From G001797105 sp964528155 (lineage in GTDB: Bacteria; Chloroflexota; Anaerolineae; Anaerolineales; E44-bin32): a stretch of DNA of 26,334 bases. The notes beneath the pieces are model-generated. The model worked only from the letters and a program-made list of their open reading frames with translations. It did no database searches and was not told the origin of the DNA. The position numbers were made by a program, and so were the translations under genes. The stretch's first letter is position 1. Every line of letters begins with the position of its first letter. The stretch spans positions 1 through 26,334 of the forward strand of contig CAZGRL010000049.1 of NCBI GenBank assembly GCA_964528155.1, read 5' to 3'. Below are positions 15,817-23,720 of the stretch, piece after piece.

Positions 15817-16131
15817 CAGATCTGGCTGTATGCCCTGTCCGGAACGATGGCTGGCACCGAGGTTGTGCTCCTCTTATCCCGCCTCGGCGCAGGCCTGCCC
15901 ACCGTCGGCATCGGCTTCGAGTTTCAGGTGATCGTCGCGACAATCCTTGGCGGGACAAGCCTGCTTGGAGGCGAAGGCTCGGTCATTGGCATGGCCGTCG
16001 GGGCGATTATCGTGGGCGTTCTCAACAATGGGTTGAATCTGCTTGTCGTACAGTCGTTCTGACAAACCGTCGTCCTCGGCACCGTGCTTGTACTTGCGGT
16101 GTCGCTCGACATGTCGCTCCGCAAGCGGTAA
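15817..16131 (+). pseudogene. C-terminal remnant of a CUT2 sugar ABC permease
   Basis: The frame reads QIWLYALSGTMAG, then LLSRLGAGLPTVGIGFEFQVI and GGTSLLGGEGSVIGMAVGAI, which is the C-terminal third of an RbsC-type permease. It reaches TGA at 16060-16062 directly after VQSF, then continues in frame as QTVVLGTVLVLAVSLDM to TAA at 16129-16131. Relatives usually have Trp at that position (SFWQ), so the stop is again a TGG to TGA change. The first two thirds of the gene are missing: an AAGGAGGAGCGAC leader (15800-15812) is joined directly to the inner part of the gene, which suggests an internal deletion. An ATG at 15847 could give a 71-residue fragment, which would not transport anything alone. 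Confidence 0.85.
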
Positions 16132-16310
16132 TGCGCGGCGCGGAGTGCCCAGCTTGACGGCAGTTCCGCCAGAAGTGCGGCCACAGCCGAGGCTGTCACG
16201 GTGCTGCGCCGAAGGCCGCGCCCCTCGACCCAGCAAATGGAACGGCAGCACTCCCGATCGACTGCCGAGCTAGACTGATCGTTGAGGCCGGGAATCTCGG
16301 CTGGCGTCGA

Positions 16311-16599
16311 TCATCATCCGTGCCTGAAGCCGATGGACGGCGAGGCCATTTTGGAGGCAGCCTCCTGCGGCGCAATCGTCACCGCTGAGAATCACTCGAT
16401 CATCGGTGGGCTGGGCTCGGCCGTGGCCGAGCAGCTGGCTGAGAATGGCTCGGTGCCAATCCGCCGCATTGGCATCCGGGACAGTTTCGTCGAGACCGGC
16501 GAGATTGCCGACCTGCTCACCAAGCATGAGACTCGCGCCGAGGACATAGTCCGCGCGGCGCTCGAGGTTGTGGCCCGCAAGGGGGAGACCCGGGTCTAG
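16311..16599 (+). pseudogene. C-terminal fragment of a transketolase
   Basis: The fragment encodes CLKPMDGEAILEAA, then CGAIVTAENHSIIGGLGSAVAEQLAE and VPIRRIGIRDSFVETGE, ending at TAG 16597-16599. This is the last domain of a transketolase C-subunit, parallel to the end of the intact gene at 9956 but clearly divergent from it. Everything upstream of about 16311 is missing; the 180 bases between the permease remnant and this fragment show no clear family sequence. The reading frame can be opened from a TTG at 16282, but a 100-residue piece lacking the ThDP residues cannot be active. Confidence 0.8.
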
Positions 16600-16639
16600 G
16601 CCACCCGGTCGACGTCCACGTGTTGCCTTGGAGCCGTCA

Positions 16640-17479
16640 ATGAAAGCCGCGCTTGTTATCTCTGGACCGGATGTCACCTACGGACCCCTGGCGTTGCTGA
16701 GCGGCCCTTTTCCTCAGCGGGTCCAGACCGCTGCCGCACTGGGCTATCAGGGGGTCGAACTGATGGTCCGCGATCCGGCCACTCTCGACTGGGAATGGCT
16801 GAAGCAGGTCTTCGATTCCGCGGGCGTCGAGGTGCCTCAGATCGTAACAGGCGAGCTGTTTGCCGCCGATGGACTTTCCCTGCTGCACCGCGACCCGCAA
16901 CTGAGGCAACTCAGCATTGAACGGGCACGGGCGGTCATCGACCTGGCGGCGCACCTGGGGGCGATGGTCAACTTGGGGCGATTTCTGGGGCAACTGAAGT
17001 ATCTGGGGCCGGTCTCGGATCCGCAAGGTGTCGCACTCGAGCAATTGCAGCCCGCTTTGCGCCACGCATCGGATAAGGGTGTGCGCCTGACGCTCGAACC
17101 GCTCAACCGCTACGAGACAGACTACATCCTGACGGCGGGCGACGCGATGCGTCTGATAGAGGGATCCGGCTGTGACAACCTCGGAGTCATGCTGGACTCG
17201 TTCCATATGAATATTGAAGAAAGCTCATTCGAAGATGGCTTTCACAAAGCGGGTGACCGATTGTGGCATGTCCACCTCGCCGATTCAAACAGGCGCTATC
17301 CGGGAAGCGGTCACATCGATTTCCGTTCCATTCTTGGGACCCTCATGGCAATGGACTTCCAGAAGTACGTCTCGGCCGAACTACTGCCCTTGCCAGACGC
17401 CGACACTGCAGCGAGTGAGACCATCAAGTTCATCAAGTCGACGCTCTCTGAGATTCGACCCTGGCGCGGTCGGGCGTAG
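16640..17479 (+). CDS. 5-keto-L-gluconate epimerase-like sugar epimerase (TIM barrel)
   Basis: The 279-residue protein closely follows, from memory, the pattern of Thermotoga IolO (5-keto-L-gluconate epimerase) and the D-psicose/tagatose 3-epimerases: LVISGPDVTYG at the start, ADGLSLLHRDP near 76-86, and LEPLNRYETDYI near 152-163. The four metal ligands of the family fit: Glu153, Asp186 in LDSFHMNIEE, His212 in WHVHLADSNR and Glu247 in SAELLPLP. Length is normal. The ATG at 16640 follows GGAG. It would epimerise a keto sugar or keto-acid next to the carbonyl group. It is the first intact gene after the rightward promoter and directly follows the transketolase remnant. Confidence 0.85.
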   Translation: MKAALVISGPDVTYGPLALLSGPFPQRVQTAAALGYQGVELMVRDPATLDWEWLKQVFDSAGVEVPQIVTGELFAADGLSLLHRDPQLRQLSIERARAVIDLAAHLGAMVNLGRFLGQLKYLGPVSDPQGVALEQLQPALRHASDKGVRLTLEPLNRYETDYILTAGDAMRLIEGSGCDNLGVMLDSFHMNIEESSFEDGFHKAGDRLWHVHLADSNRRYPGSGHIDFRSILGTLMAMDFQKYVSAELLPLPDADTAASETIKFIKSTLSEIRPWRGRA

Positions 17480-17693
17480 GGCCCAACTCGATCGCGTGCA
17501 GAGTCTTCCGGGCATGTTGGATGGTAGGTTTCCAATCGTGGGAAGAGGCTTCACGCGCTTCGGGCGCCCCACTTGAAGGAAGTTGACCCACAATGGGCAA
17601 GTGCGCGACCTCCAAACCAAGGCTCGCGAGTGTAGTTGGGCAACGGGTTCGCCGCCATGTGAATGACGAGCTCGCGACTGAGGAGGGTTTATC

Positions 17694-18383
17694 GTGAAGC
17701 CCAGAGAGCGCGCGCTAGCAACCATTCGACACGAAGAGGTCTTCCCGGTCCTTATGGACGTCTTCGAGAACGGGGTCTACCCAGAGCTCGAGAGGCGGCT
17801 TCGTCAGCACTTTCGCTTGCCACCGGCACGCGACCTGGAGCCAGCGGCACGGGACGATCTCTTGGTGGCGCTTGGAGCATGCAGTCGGCGGGCGAATGCA
17901 GTCTACGTGGGACCTCCTTTGGAGGAGCATCCGACCATGAAGGCCGCCTGGCCCATTCGGAAGGCGACACGCACCATCTGGGGGACATGCGACGGGCCCG
18001 AAAGTTACACGGATCTAGTGAAGCGCCCTCCAGCGCGCGCAGAAACGACCTCGGACATCGATGCCCACCGATGGCCGCAAGCTGACTGGTTCGATTTTAG
18101 GAAGGTAGGTGTTCCCTCTGTGCAGCGCGAGGCGGCGGTCGATCTGGTTCAGTGGGCTGAGGAGAATGCGAGCTTCCTTCGAATTGTGGGGGGTGCCATT
18201 GTGGCCTATGAGAGACTATTGAAAGGGGGCGCAGAGTATACTGAGTATACAAGTCAACTCGAAGTTCTCACTGCCTCAAATAGCCCTGGGTCCACATTGG
18301 GAAGACCGGGGGAACCTGCGGCTGGTCCCCTCTGCGCGCAAGACCTTACGTTCCGCAATGAGGTCTGCCCCGGCGTCCAATGA
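17694..18383 (+). pseudogene. Truncated UroD/MtaA-like ORF
   Basis: A GTG start with GAGGAGG upstream opens MKPRERALATIRHEE, the usual start of uroporphyrinogen-decarboxylase-superfamily proteins, and DVFENGVYPELERRL, IWGTCDGPESYTDLV and ADWFDF continue the match. Similarity stops near codon 180, after FLRIVGG; the remaining 45 or so residues look like out-of-family sequence, and the C-terminal half of the barrel is absent. The frame stays open to TGA at 18381-18383, which overlaps the next ATG by four bases (ATGA). That overlap could mean that a short protein is still made and couples translation of the next gene. Against function: half the fold is missing. I call it a truncated gene. A second, different remnant of the same superfamily lies at 2114. 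Confidence 0.7.
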
Positions 18384-19273
18384 AACTGAGCTGCAATCCC
18401 CTGCTGTTCTTCAAAGACATAGCTGTGGACAGAACCATGTCCCTCAATGACTGGTTTGAGACGGCCGCCGATCTAGGACTCGAAGGGACAGAGGTCCAGC
18501 ACTGTTGCCTGCAGTCTCTTGAAGCAGACTACCTGGCGCAGATTGCCGGCGCTGCAAGCAAGAATGGGCTGGAAGTCAGCCAGTTTATCAGTGCGCCGGA
18601 TTTCGTCAATCCCGATGAGCGACTCAGGAGGCAGCAAGTCCTGACATTGGAGTGGCACATAGACGCTGCCGCGCTGTTGGGGGCGCACTGCGTTCGAATT
18701 ACTGCCGGACAGGAATACCCGGATGTCTCCACCGAGCAAGGCATCGCGCGAGTTGTGGATTCCTTTCTGGAATGCCTCGAGTACGCTGGTCGCAAGACGG
18801 TGTGGTTGGCCTACGAGAACCATTACAAGGACTACTTCTGGGACCGGCCTGACTTCTCCGCGAGGGGCGAAGTCTTTCTCGAGATCCTTGATGAGCTGCG
18901 GGACACACCCCTCAAGGTCAATTTCGACTGCGCCAATCCCATCATGGTGGGCGAGGACCCCGTGCGTCTCCTGGAGCGTGTGGCGGATCGGGTGGTTCAT
19001 GTTCACTGCACCGATCGCGCCAAACCCTTCGAGTACACGCACTCGGTGCCCGGGGAGGGGATGGTGGACTACCCATCGGTCTTCGGCATTCTCCACCGGG
19101 CCGGATTCGATGGCTGGCTGTCGATTGAGTACAACGGGACAGAGGGGTTGGCCGGTCTGAAGCGCGCCGTTGGGAACATCCGCGGGATTTGGCAGATGAC
19201 GGGCTCCCCTTGGGGCTTCGTCTCAGCGCCGCCTGATGGGTGTGGCTCAACGTCTGCCAGGTCCCTGGTCTGA
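18380..19273 (+). CDS. Xylose isomerase-like TIM-barrel protein (sugar isomerase/epimerase or decarboxylase)
   Basis: The 297-residue protein has the AP-endonuclease-2/xylose-isomerase-like fold. Likely metal ligands are Glu146 in LAYENHYKDYF, Asp183 in NFDCANPIMVGEDP, His209 in VHVHCTDR and Glu250 in WLSIEYNG. The start overlaps the upstream UroD-like stop (ATGA), suggesting coupled translation; no good independent ribosome site is visible. The last 30 or so residues after IRGIWQM are poorly conserved in character and overlap the ribosome site of the permease gene. In apiose catabolism the 3-oxo-isoapionate decarboxylase OiaC also belongs to this fold, so it is a candidate for that step, but nothing in the sequence proves it. 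It precedes the ABC transporter. Confidence 0.85.
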   Translation: MKLSCNPLLFFKDIAVDRTMSLNDWFETAADLGLEGTEVQHCCLQSLEADYLAQIAGAASKNGLEVSQFISAPDFVNPDERLRRQQVLTLEWHIDAAALLGAHCVRITAGQEYPDVSTEQGIARVVDSFLECLEYAGRKTVWLAYENHYKDYFWDRPDFSARGEVFLEILDELRDTPLKVNFDCANPIMVGEDPVRLLERVADRVVHVHCTDRAKPFEYTHSVPGEGMVDYPSVFGILHRAGFDGWLSIEYNGTEGLAGLKRAVGNIRGIWQMTGSPWGFVSAPPDGCGSTSARSLV

Positions 19274-19287
19274 GGAGGCTCTTGGCC

Positions 19288-20316
19288 GTGGGCATCATAA
19301 TCGACAACATCGACGACAGAGGCAAGGGTCAGGTAGGAGAACGGGGTGCAACGGCGCGAGGCCGGCTGTTGCTGCGCAGAGTCCTCGACAACGTCGTCTG
19401 GATCATCCTGGCTCTCGTCCTGGTCATCTTCTCCACGACGATCGAGGGTTTTTTCAGCGGCCGCAACTTCATCAATATCATCTATCACTCCGTGTTCATC
19501 GGGATCCTGGCGATCGCGGAGACATACTGCCTCGTCGCCGGCCGCATGGATCTGTCCATTGAGTCCGTCGCGGCCTTCGGCTCGATGCTGGGCGCCTGGC
19601 TCGCCGGATCATCTCAATTCGCTTCCGGTCTGCACTTGGCGACCCCCTACACGGTGCTCATCGTCCTGGCTGTCGGCTGTGCCGTGGGCATTATCAACGG
19701 CCTGCTGGTGGTCAGGTTCAAAATCGATTCCTTTCTGGTCACTCTTTCGACGTACATCACCGTGAAGGGCCTGGCGTTGTGGTTGACGGGGGGCAAGGGG
19801 GTTTCCCAGCTTCCGAGCATGTTCCGTCTCGTCGATACGGTCAGGATCTTCGGGATCCCGCTCATGGTCTATCTCATGCTTCTGTTCTATGTGGTGTTCT
19901 TCTTCATCCTCGTGAATTCTCGTTTCGGTCGACACCTGTTCGTGATTGGCGGCAATGTCGACGCCGCCTACAAACACGGGGTTCACGTGGATGGCGTCCT
20001 GTACCGAGCCTTCATCCTCAGCGGTGTTCTTGCCGCTTTCAGCGGCCTCCTCATGGCCGCCCGTGCGGATGGATCAAGTGCAGCTGCGGCCTCATGGTTT
20101 CTCTTCGACGTGCTGGCGGCGATCGTCATCGGCGGGGTAAGCCTGCAGGGAGGAGTAGGCTCGCTGGTCGGGGTGTTTGCCGGCGTGCTTCTGCTTGGTA
20201 CTATCCGCACCGCGCTGAACATCCTGGCCATCTCGCCGTTCGTAACGGACATCGTTCGGGGCCTTCTGGTCATGTTCGCCATCGTGCTGGATTCAGCAAA
20301 GAGGATGCTGCAGTGA
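19288..20316 (+). CDS. CUT2 sugar ABC transporter permease
   Basis: I choose GTG 19288, nine bases after GAGGAGG that overlaps the previous stop; TTG 19282 is too close to the site. The 342-residue protein has the RbsC-type hydrophobic pattern of about eight to ten membrane spans, with AETYCLVAGRMDLSIESVAAFGSM near the second span and GGVSLQGGVGSLVGVFAGVLLLG near the C-terminus. The loop NSRFGRHLFVIGGNVDAAYKHGVHVD is the usual EAA-like coupling region for the ATPase. It forms the transmembrane pore for a monosaccharide with the ATPase and binding protein that follow. The signature GxxDLSxG motif of ribose-type permeases appears as GRMDLSIES. Confidence 0.93.
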   Translation: MGIIIDNIDDRGKGQVGERGATARGRLLLRRVLDNVVWIILALVLVIFSTTIEGFFSGRNFINIIYHSVFIGILAIAETYCLVAGRMDLSIESVAAFGSMLGAWLAGSSQFASGLHLATPYTVLIVLAVGCAVGIINGLLVVRFKIDSFLVTLSTYITVKGLALWLTGGKGVSQLPSMFRLVDTVRIFGIPLMVYLMLLFYVVFFFILVNSRFGRHLFVIGGNVDAAYKHGVHVDGVLYRAFILSGVLAAFSGLLMAARADGSSAAAASWFLFDVLAAIVIGGVSLQGGVGSLVGVFAGVLLLGTIRTALNILAISPFVTDIVRGLLVMFAIVLDSAKRMLQ

Positions 20317-20347
20317 CATCGGCGCGTATCCCGAGGAGGATGTTGGC

Positions 20348-21142
20348 GTGAAGCAGAACCCGGCAAAGGAAATCCTCAGGGTCGAGGGGGTTCACAAGGC
20401 CTTCGGAAGCGTTGTCGCATTGAGCGGAGTGAGTCTTGCCGCCTACGAGAGCGAGATTGTTGGCCTGGTGGGGGACAACGGGGCGGGGAAGTCGACCCTG
20501 GTCAAGATCATCTCTGGCTACCACCCTCCTGACCGGGGAGAGCTGTTCCTGGAGGGGGAGCGGGTGAGATTCAACAGCCCGATGGACGCACAGCGGGCCG
20601 GGATTGAGACCATCTATCAGGACCTGGCACTGTGCGAGAACCTCGATTGCGCGGCGAACTTCTTCATTGGACGTGAGCTCTGCCGGGACTTCCTGGGCTT
20701 CGGGATCCTTCAAAAGGGGGAGATGGAGAAGCAGACTCGCCAGGCGATCGATCGGATGGGCATCGACATTCCTTCGGTGCGAGAGAAGGTTCGCTACCTC
20801 TCGGGAGGCCAGCGGCAGGCCATAGCCCTGGCGAGATTTGCGGCGTGGAAACGGAGGCTCATCCTCCTAGATGAGCCCACGGCTGCACTTGGGGTGAGGG
20901 AATCCCGGCAGGCGCTCGAACTGATCGCGAGGTTTGGCAAGGAGAAGGGTATTGCGACGATTCTCATCGCGCACAACCTGCAACACGTGTACCAAGTCGC
21001 CGATCGCATTGTCGTGCTGAGGCACGGGGAGGTGGTGGGAGAGAGAGACACGAAGACGACCGAGGCGGACGAGATCGTGGCCCTCATCACCGGGGCGGGG
21101 TTCACAATCGGCAACCGCGCGCCGGAAGCGGCGAAGATCTAA
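20348..21142 (+). CDS. CUT2 sugar ABC transporter ATPase, single-domain
   Basis: A GTG start lies eight bases after GAGGAGG. The 264-residue protein has one nucleotide-binding domain with all motifs intact: Walker A GDNGAGKST (42-50), Q-loop TIYQDLALCENLD, signature LSGGQRQAIALAR, Walker B LILLDEPTAALG and the switch His in LIAHNLQ. It is half the length of RbsA, so a homodimer is expected, as for XylG-like or FrcA-like single-domain CUT2 ATPases. Its reading frame follows the permease by 31 bases. The broken ATPase at 14113 is a relative, meaning the locus once held a second such transporter. Confidence 0.94.
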   Translation: MKQNPAKEILRVEGVHKAFGSVVALSGVSLAAYESEIVGLVGDNGAGKSTLVKIISGYHPPDRGELFLEGERVRFNSPMDAQRAGIETIYQDLALCENLDCAANFFIGRELCRDFLGFGILQKGEMEKQTRQAIDRMGIDIPSVREKVRYLSGGQRQAIALARFAAWKRRLILLDEPTAALGVRESRQALELIARFGKEKGIATILIAHNLQHVYQVADRIVVLRHGEVVGERDTKTTEADEIVALITGAGFTIGNRAPEAAKI

Positions 21143-21208
21143 CCGTTCAACTTTCCCCAGTTGCACAGTCTTCACAACGGAGACTGCTTTGTCAGAAAGG
21201 AAGACGAC

Positions 21209-22276
21209 ATGAAGGGGTCGAAGCGTGGGGGCCTGCTGTGGTTCGCCGCGATTGTGACCGCAGCAAGCCTATGCCTGATTTCGTGCCAGCCGCAGGTGAA
21301 AACCAGTAGCACCGTGTACTACCTGTCTCCCATGCTGAGCGATGAATACCAAGTCGGCAGTCAGATGTTCATCGAGAAGTACGGAGGGGAACTGGGGTAC
21401 ACGGTCAAGACTCTGATGGCCAACAACAACGCGACTACCCAGATCAGCCAGATGGAAGACGCCATGGCCCAGAAGCCGCTGGCTATCATTCTTAATGCCG
21501 TAGATGCCAACATGATCGCCGCCACCGTCGAGAAGGCCCGGGCGGAGGGGATCATTGTGGAGGCCTACGACAGACCCATCCCGAGCGGCACGGTGGACTT
21601 GACGACCTCGGCCAGCACCGTGAAGATGGGCCAGGTGGCCGCCGAGCGAATCGTCAAGTACCTGCAGGGGAAGAACGGCGCCGCAAAGGGGGTCGTGCTG
21701 GAGATCGTGGGGGACCCCGCCGACTACAACGCGGTGTACATGGACCAGGGGTTCATGGAGGTCATGGGCCAGTATCCCGACATCGAGGTCACCCGCAGGG
21801 ATGCCGCGGCATGGGAAGCGACCACTGCGGCCGCGGTCCTGGAAGACCAACTCACTGTGCGTGGAGAGGAGATCGAGGCCCTGTTCTCCCATCTTGATGC
21901 CTGGATGCCTGCCTTGGCGAACGTTCTCCAAGCACACGGCTACACGGCCGGCGATCCGAGACTGTTCATCGTCGGGCAGGGGGGAACTCCGACCGGTCTG
22001 GAATCCATTCGCAGCGGATGGCAGCAGGAGATAGTGGACTACCCGATGTCGCCCGAGTACAAGTCGATGTTTGACTTCCTGGATGAACTCCAGGCCGGCA
22101 CCGAGATCAAGGCCGGGACGTACGTTGTGGATAACTTCACCAACGAGATCAAGATCGACGACTGGGGCCCGACCGTCTGGGTCGGCGCGGAGGTCATCTC
22201 AAAGGAGGGGGGCAATGGGACGCTCAACGTCGACGATCCCTCCCTCTGGGGGAATGTCAAGGTGCCTTCGCAGTAG
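21209..22276 (+). CDS. Periplasmic/lipoprotein sugar-binding protein of the CUT2 transporter
   Basis: The ATG at 21209 follows AAAGGA. The first 25 residues are a lipoprotein signal: Lys/Arg then a hydrophobic stretch ending in the lipobox LISC, with Cys26 to be lipidated. The mature part (total 355 residues) has the type 1 periplasmic binding fold seen in ribose/xylose-binding proteins: VGSQMFIEKYGGELGYTVK, AIILNAVDANMIAATVEKA, GIIVEAYDRPI and the second lobe GVVLEIVGDPADYNAVYMDQGFMEVM. DRP after the hinge is typical of pentose or hexose binders. It captures the sugar outside the membrane for the permease and ATPase encoded just upstream. The order permease-ATPase-binding protein is the reverse of the common one. 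D-apiose is a candidate ligand only by context. Confidence 0.93.
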   Translation: MKGSKRGGLLWFAAIVTAASLCLISCQPQVKTSSTVYYLSPMLSDEYQVGSQMFIEKYGGELGYTVKTLMANNNATTQISQMEDAMAQKPLAIILNAVDANMIAATVEKARAEGIIVEAYDRPIPSGTVDLTTSASTVKMGQVAAERIVKYLQGKNGAAKGVVLEIVGDPADYNAVYMDQGFMEVMGQYPDIEVTRRDAAAWEATTAAAVLEDQLTVRGEEIEALFSHLDAWMPALANVLQAHGYTAGDPRLFIVGQGGTPTGLESIRSGWQQEIVDYPMSPEYKSMFDFLDELQAGTEIKAGTYVVDNFTNEIKIDDWGPTVWVGAEVISKEGGNGTLNVDDPSLWGNVKVPSQ

Positions 22277-22631
22277 ATGCCCCCGGCAATCCCAACGGCA
22301 AGGCGGTAGCGTGCAGTGCCCGGCCAGGCCGGGCACTGCACATGAAGGGCACCCAGCAACTCGTCGGCGACCCGGGGGACATCATGATCAGAGGTCCGGA
22401 ATGGGCGGGTACGGTGTCCGGGACTAGGCGGGGCAGAGACGCTGAGGCAAGTGGGCCTGCGCGTGCTATCATGGGCGTGTTCCAAGGGAAATCGCGGCCG
22501 GACTGGGGGCCAGAAGGGCGCGGACATCGCGGGGCATCGTCGGGACATGCGAGGACGGGGTTGCCGGAGCAGGGCCCAATACGGGGCTGATCACAAGATG
22601 CGCCCCACCAGGTCGGGGGGTGGACGAGCAC
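22277..22631. other. Intergenic region after the transporter
   Basis: About 350 bases separate the binding protein from the SDR gene. The only clear structure is the palindrome at 22311-22341. A plus-strand frame opens right after it (22342-22590), but its composition is low in hydrophobics and it matches no family. I see no convincing promoter for the SDR gene. Confidence 0.5.
22311..22341. terminator. Perfect 31-base palindrome after the transporter operon
   Basis: The 31 bases from GTGCAGTGCCCGGCC through the central A to its exact complement form a 13 to 15-bp stem with a tiny loop, 35 bases past the binding-protein stop. No U-tract follows (ATGAAGG), so a factor-assisted terminator, a 3' mRNA stabiliser or a repeated extragenic element is more likely than a classical intrinsic terminator. 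Confidence 0.65.
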
Positions 22632-23432
22632 ATGGACACTAACGCGAGTCAGGCAGGGCGGGATTGCGCCGCGCTGAGAGGCAAACGGGCTCTCATCACG
22701 GGAGCAAACTCCGGCATCGGCCGCGCGACCGCGCTGCGTTTTGCACGGGAGGGCGCGCTCGTCGGGCTTGTCTCAAACCGCCAAGCGCTGCTGGAGGAAG
22801 TGGCGCAGATCATCTGGAAGGACGAGGGCAAGGCACTGGTCCTGCCCGCGGATGTCTCCAAAGAGCCGGAGGTGGAGGGTGCGGTGGCACGGGTCATGAC
22901 TGAGTGGGGAGGGCTGGATTGCCTCGTGGCGGTCGCTGGCATCGAGCTCTTCGGCCAGGGGGACGATCGGGTGGACAGATTGTCCCTGGACGCGTGGCAG
23001 AAGATCATGGACACGAACCTCACGGGCATGTTTCTGAGCTGCAAACATGCCGTCGGTGCCATGCTCAAGAGCGGAGGCGGCTCTGTCATCGTGACTGGAT
23101 CCCCGACCGGGATGTATGGTTGCTGCCTGGGTGAGCACGCCTACAGTGCGTCAAAGGCCGGCTGTCATGGTCTGGCTCGAGTCATGGCGAACGAGTATGC
23201 GCCGTACGGCATTCGCGTTAACATCGTCGTGCCCGGGTTCATTGACACTCCGATCAATGCTCCGGTGATGGCAAATCCGAAGTTGTATGAGGAGTTGCGC
23301 CAGAGGATCCCCATGCGGAGGGCAGGCTTGCCGGAGGAGATTGCTGCAATGAACGTGTGGCTCGCGTCGGACGAGGCATCATTTGCGACCGGCGCGTACT
23401 TCGTTGTCGATGGCGGGGAGACCGCCATCTGA
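22632..23432 (+). CDS. Short-chain dehydrogenase/reductase (SDR)
   Basis: From ATG 22632 the protein has 266 residues; a GTG at 22620 would add four and cannot be excluded because the upstream site is a G-run rather than a clean Shine-Dalgarno. The classical SDR features are present: TGANSGIG cofactor motif near 22-29, DVSKE, TNLTG with the active-site Asn, the catalytic Ser in VTGSPTG, and YSASK with Tyr and Lys. The NNAG motif is replaced by VAVAG. PGFIDTPIN and the C-terminal GAYFVVDGG are typical. It oxidises or reduces a hydroxyl/keto group with NAD(P). Its place after the transporter suggests a sugar or sugar acid, otherwise unknown. Confidence 0.92.
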   Translation: MDTNASQAGRDCAALRGKRALITGANSGIGRATALRFAREGALVGLVSNRQALLEEVAQIIWKDEGKALVLPADVSKEPEVEGAVARVMTEWGGLDCLVAVAGIELFGQGDDRVDRLSLDAWQKIMDTNLTGMFLSCKHAVGAMLKSGGGSVIVTGSPTGMYGCCLGEHAYSASKAGCHGLARVMANEYAPYGIRVNIVVPGFIDTPINAPVMANPKLYEELRQRIPMRRAGLPEEIAAMNVWLASDEASFATGAYFVVDGGETAI

Positions 23433-23720
23433 GCCATCGATGGGCAGGTCACAACATTGGCACCCTGGAGCGCAACTGCGGTGGGAGCGAATGCTGTCAT
23501 TCCTCACCGACACGTGCAGTCCTGAAGCCGAGAAGATCACGCAGACGGGGCCCCCACGTGACAACGGTGGCCGTCAGGAATAGCCTTCGCCAGTGCGTAC
23601 TTCGATCAGTGCCGGCACGATAGGTCCTTGCGAAGTCCATGGCGTCGTGAGCTGCACGGACCGTTGGGGCGCGTGACTGTGGGATCCCTGGCTTCGCTCA
23701 CCCCTGGGAGAGGGATTAGG
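23433..23720. other. Intergenic region before the second E1 pair
   Basis: Nearly 290 bases lie between the SDR stop and the E1-alpha start. I find no family-matching frame, no good promoter and no strong hairpin. The E1-alpha frame is open leftward to 23628, but the extra residues do not resemble E1-alpha. Confidence 0.45.

Noticed and set aside
22342..22590. Small gene after the transporter palindrome
   Set aside because: No ribosome site (the start lies in the hairpin flank), no family match and composition like non-coding DNA.
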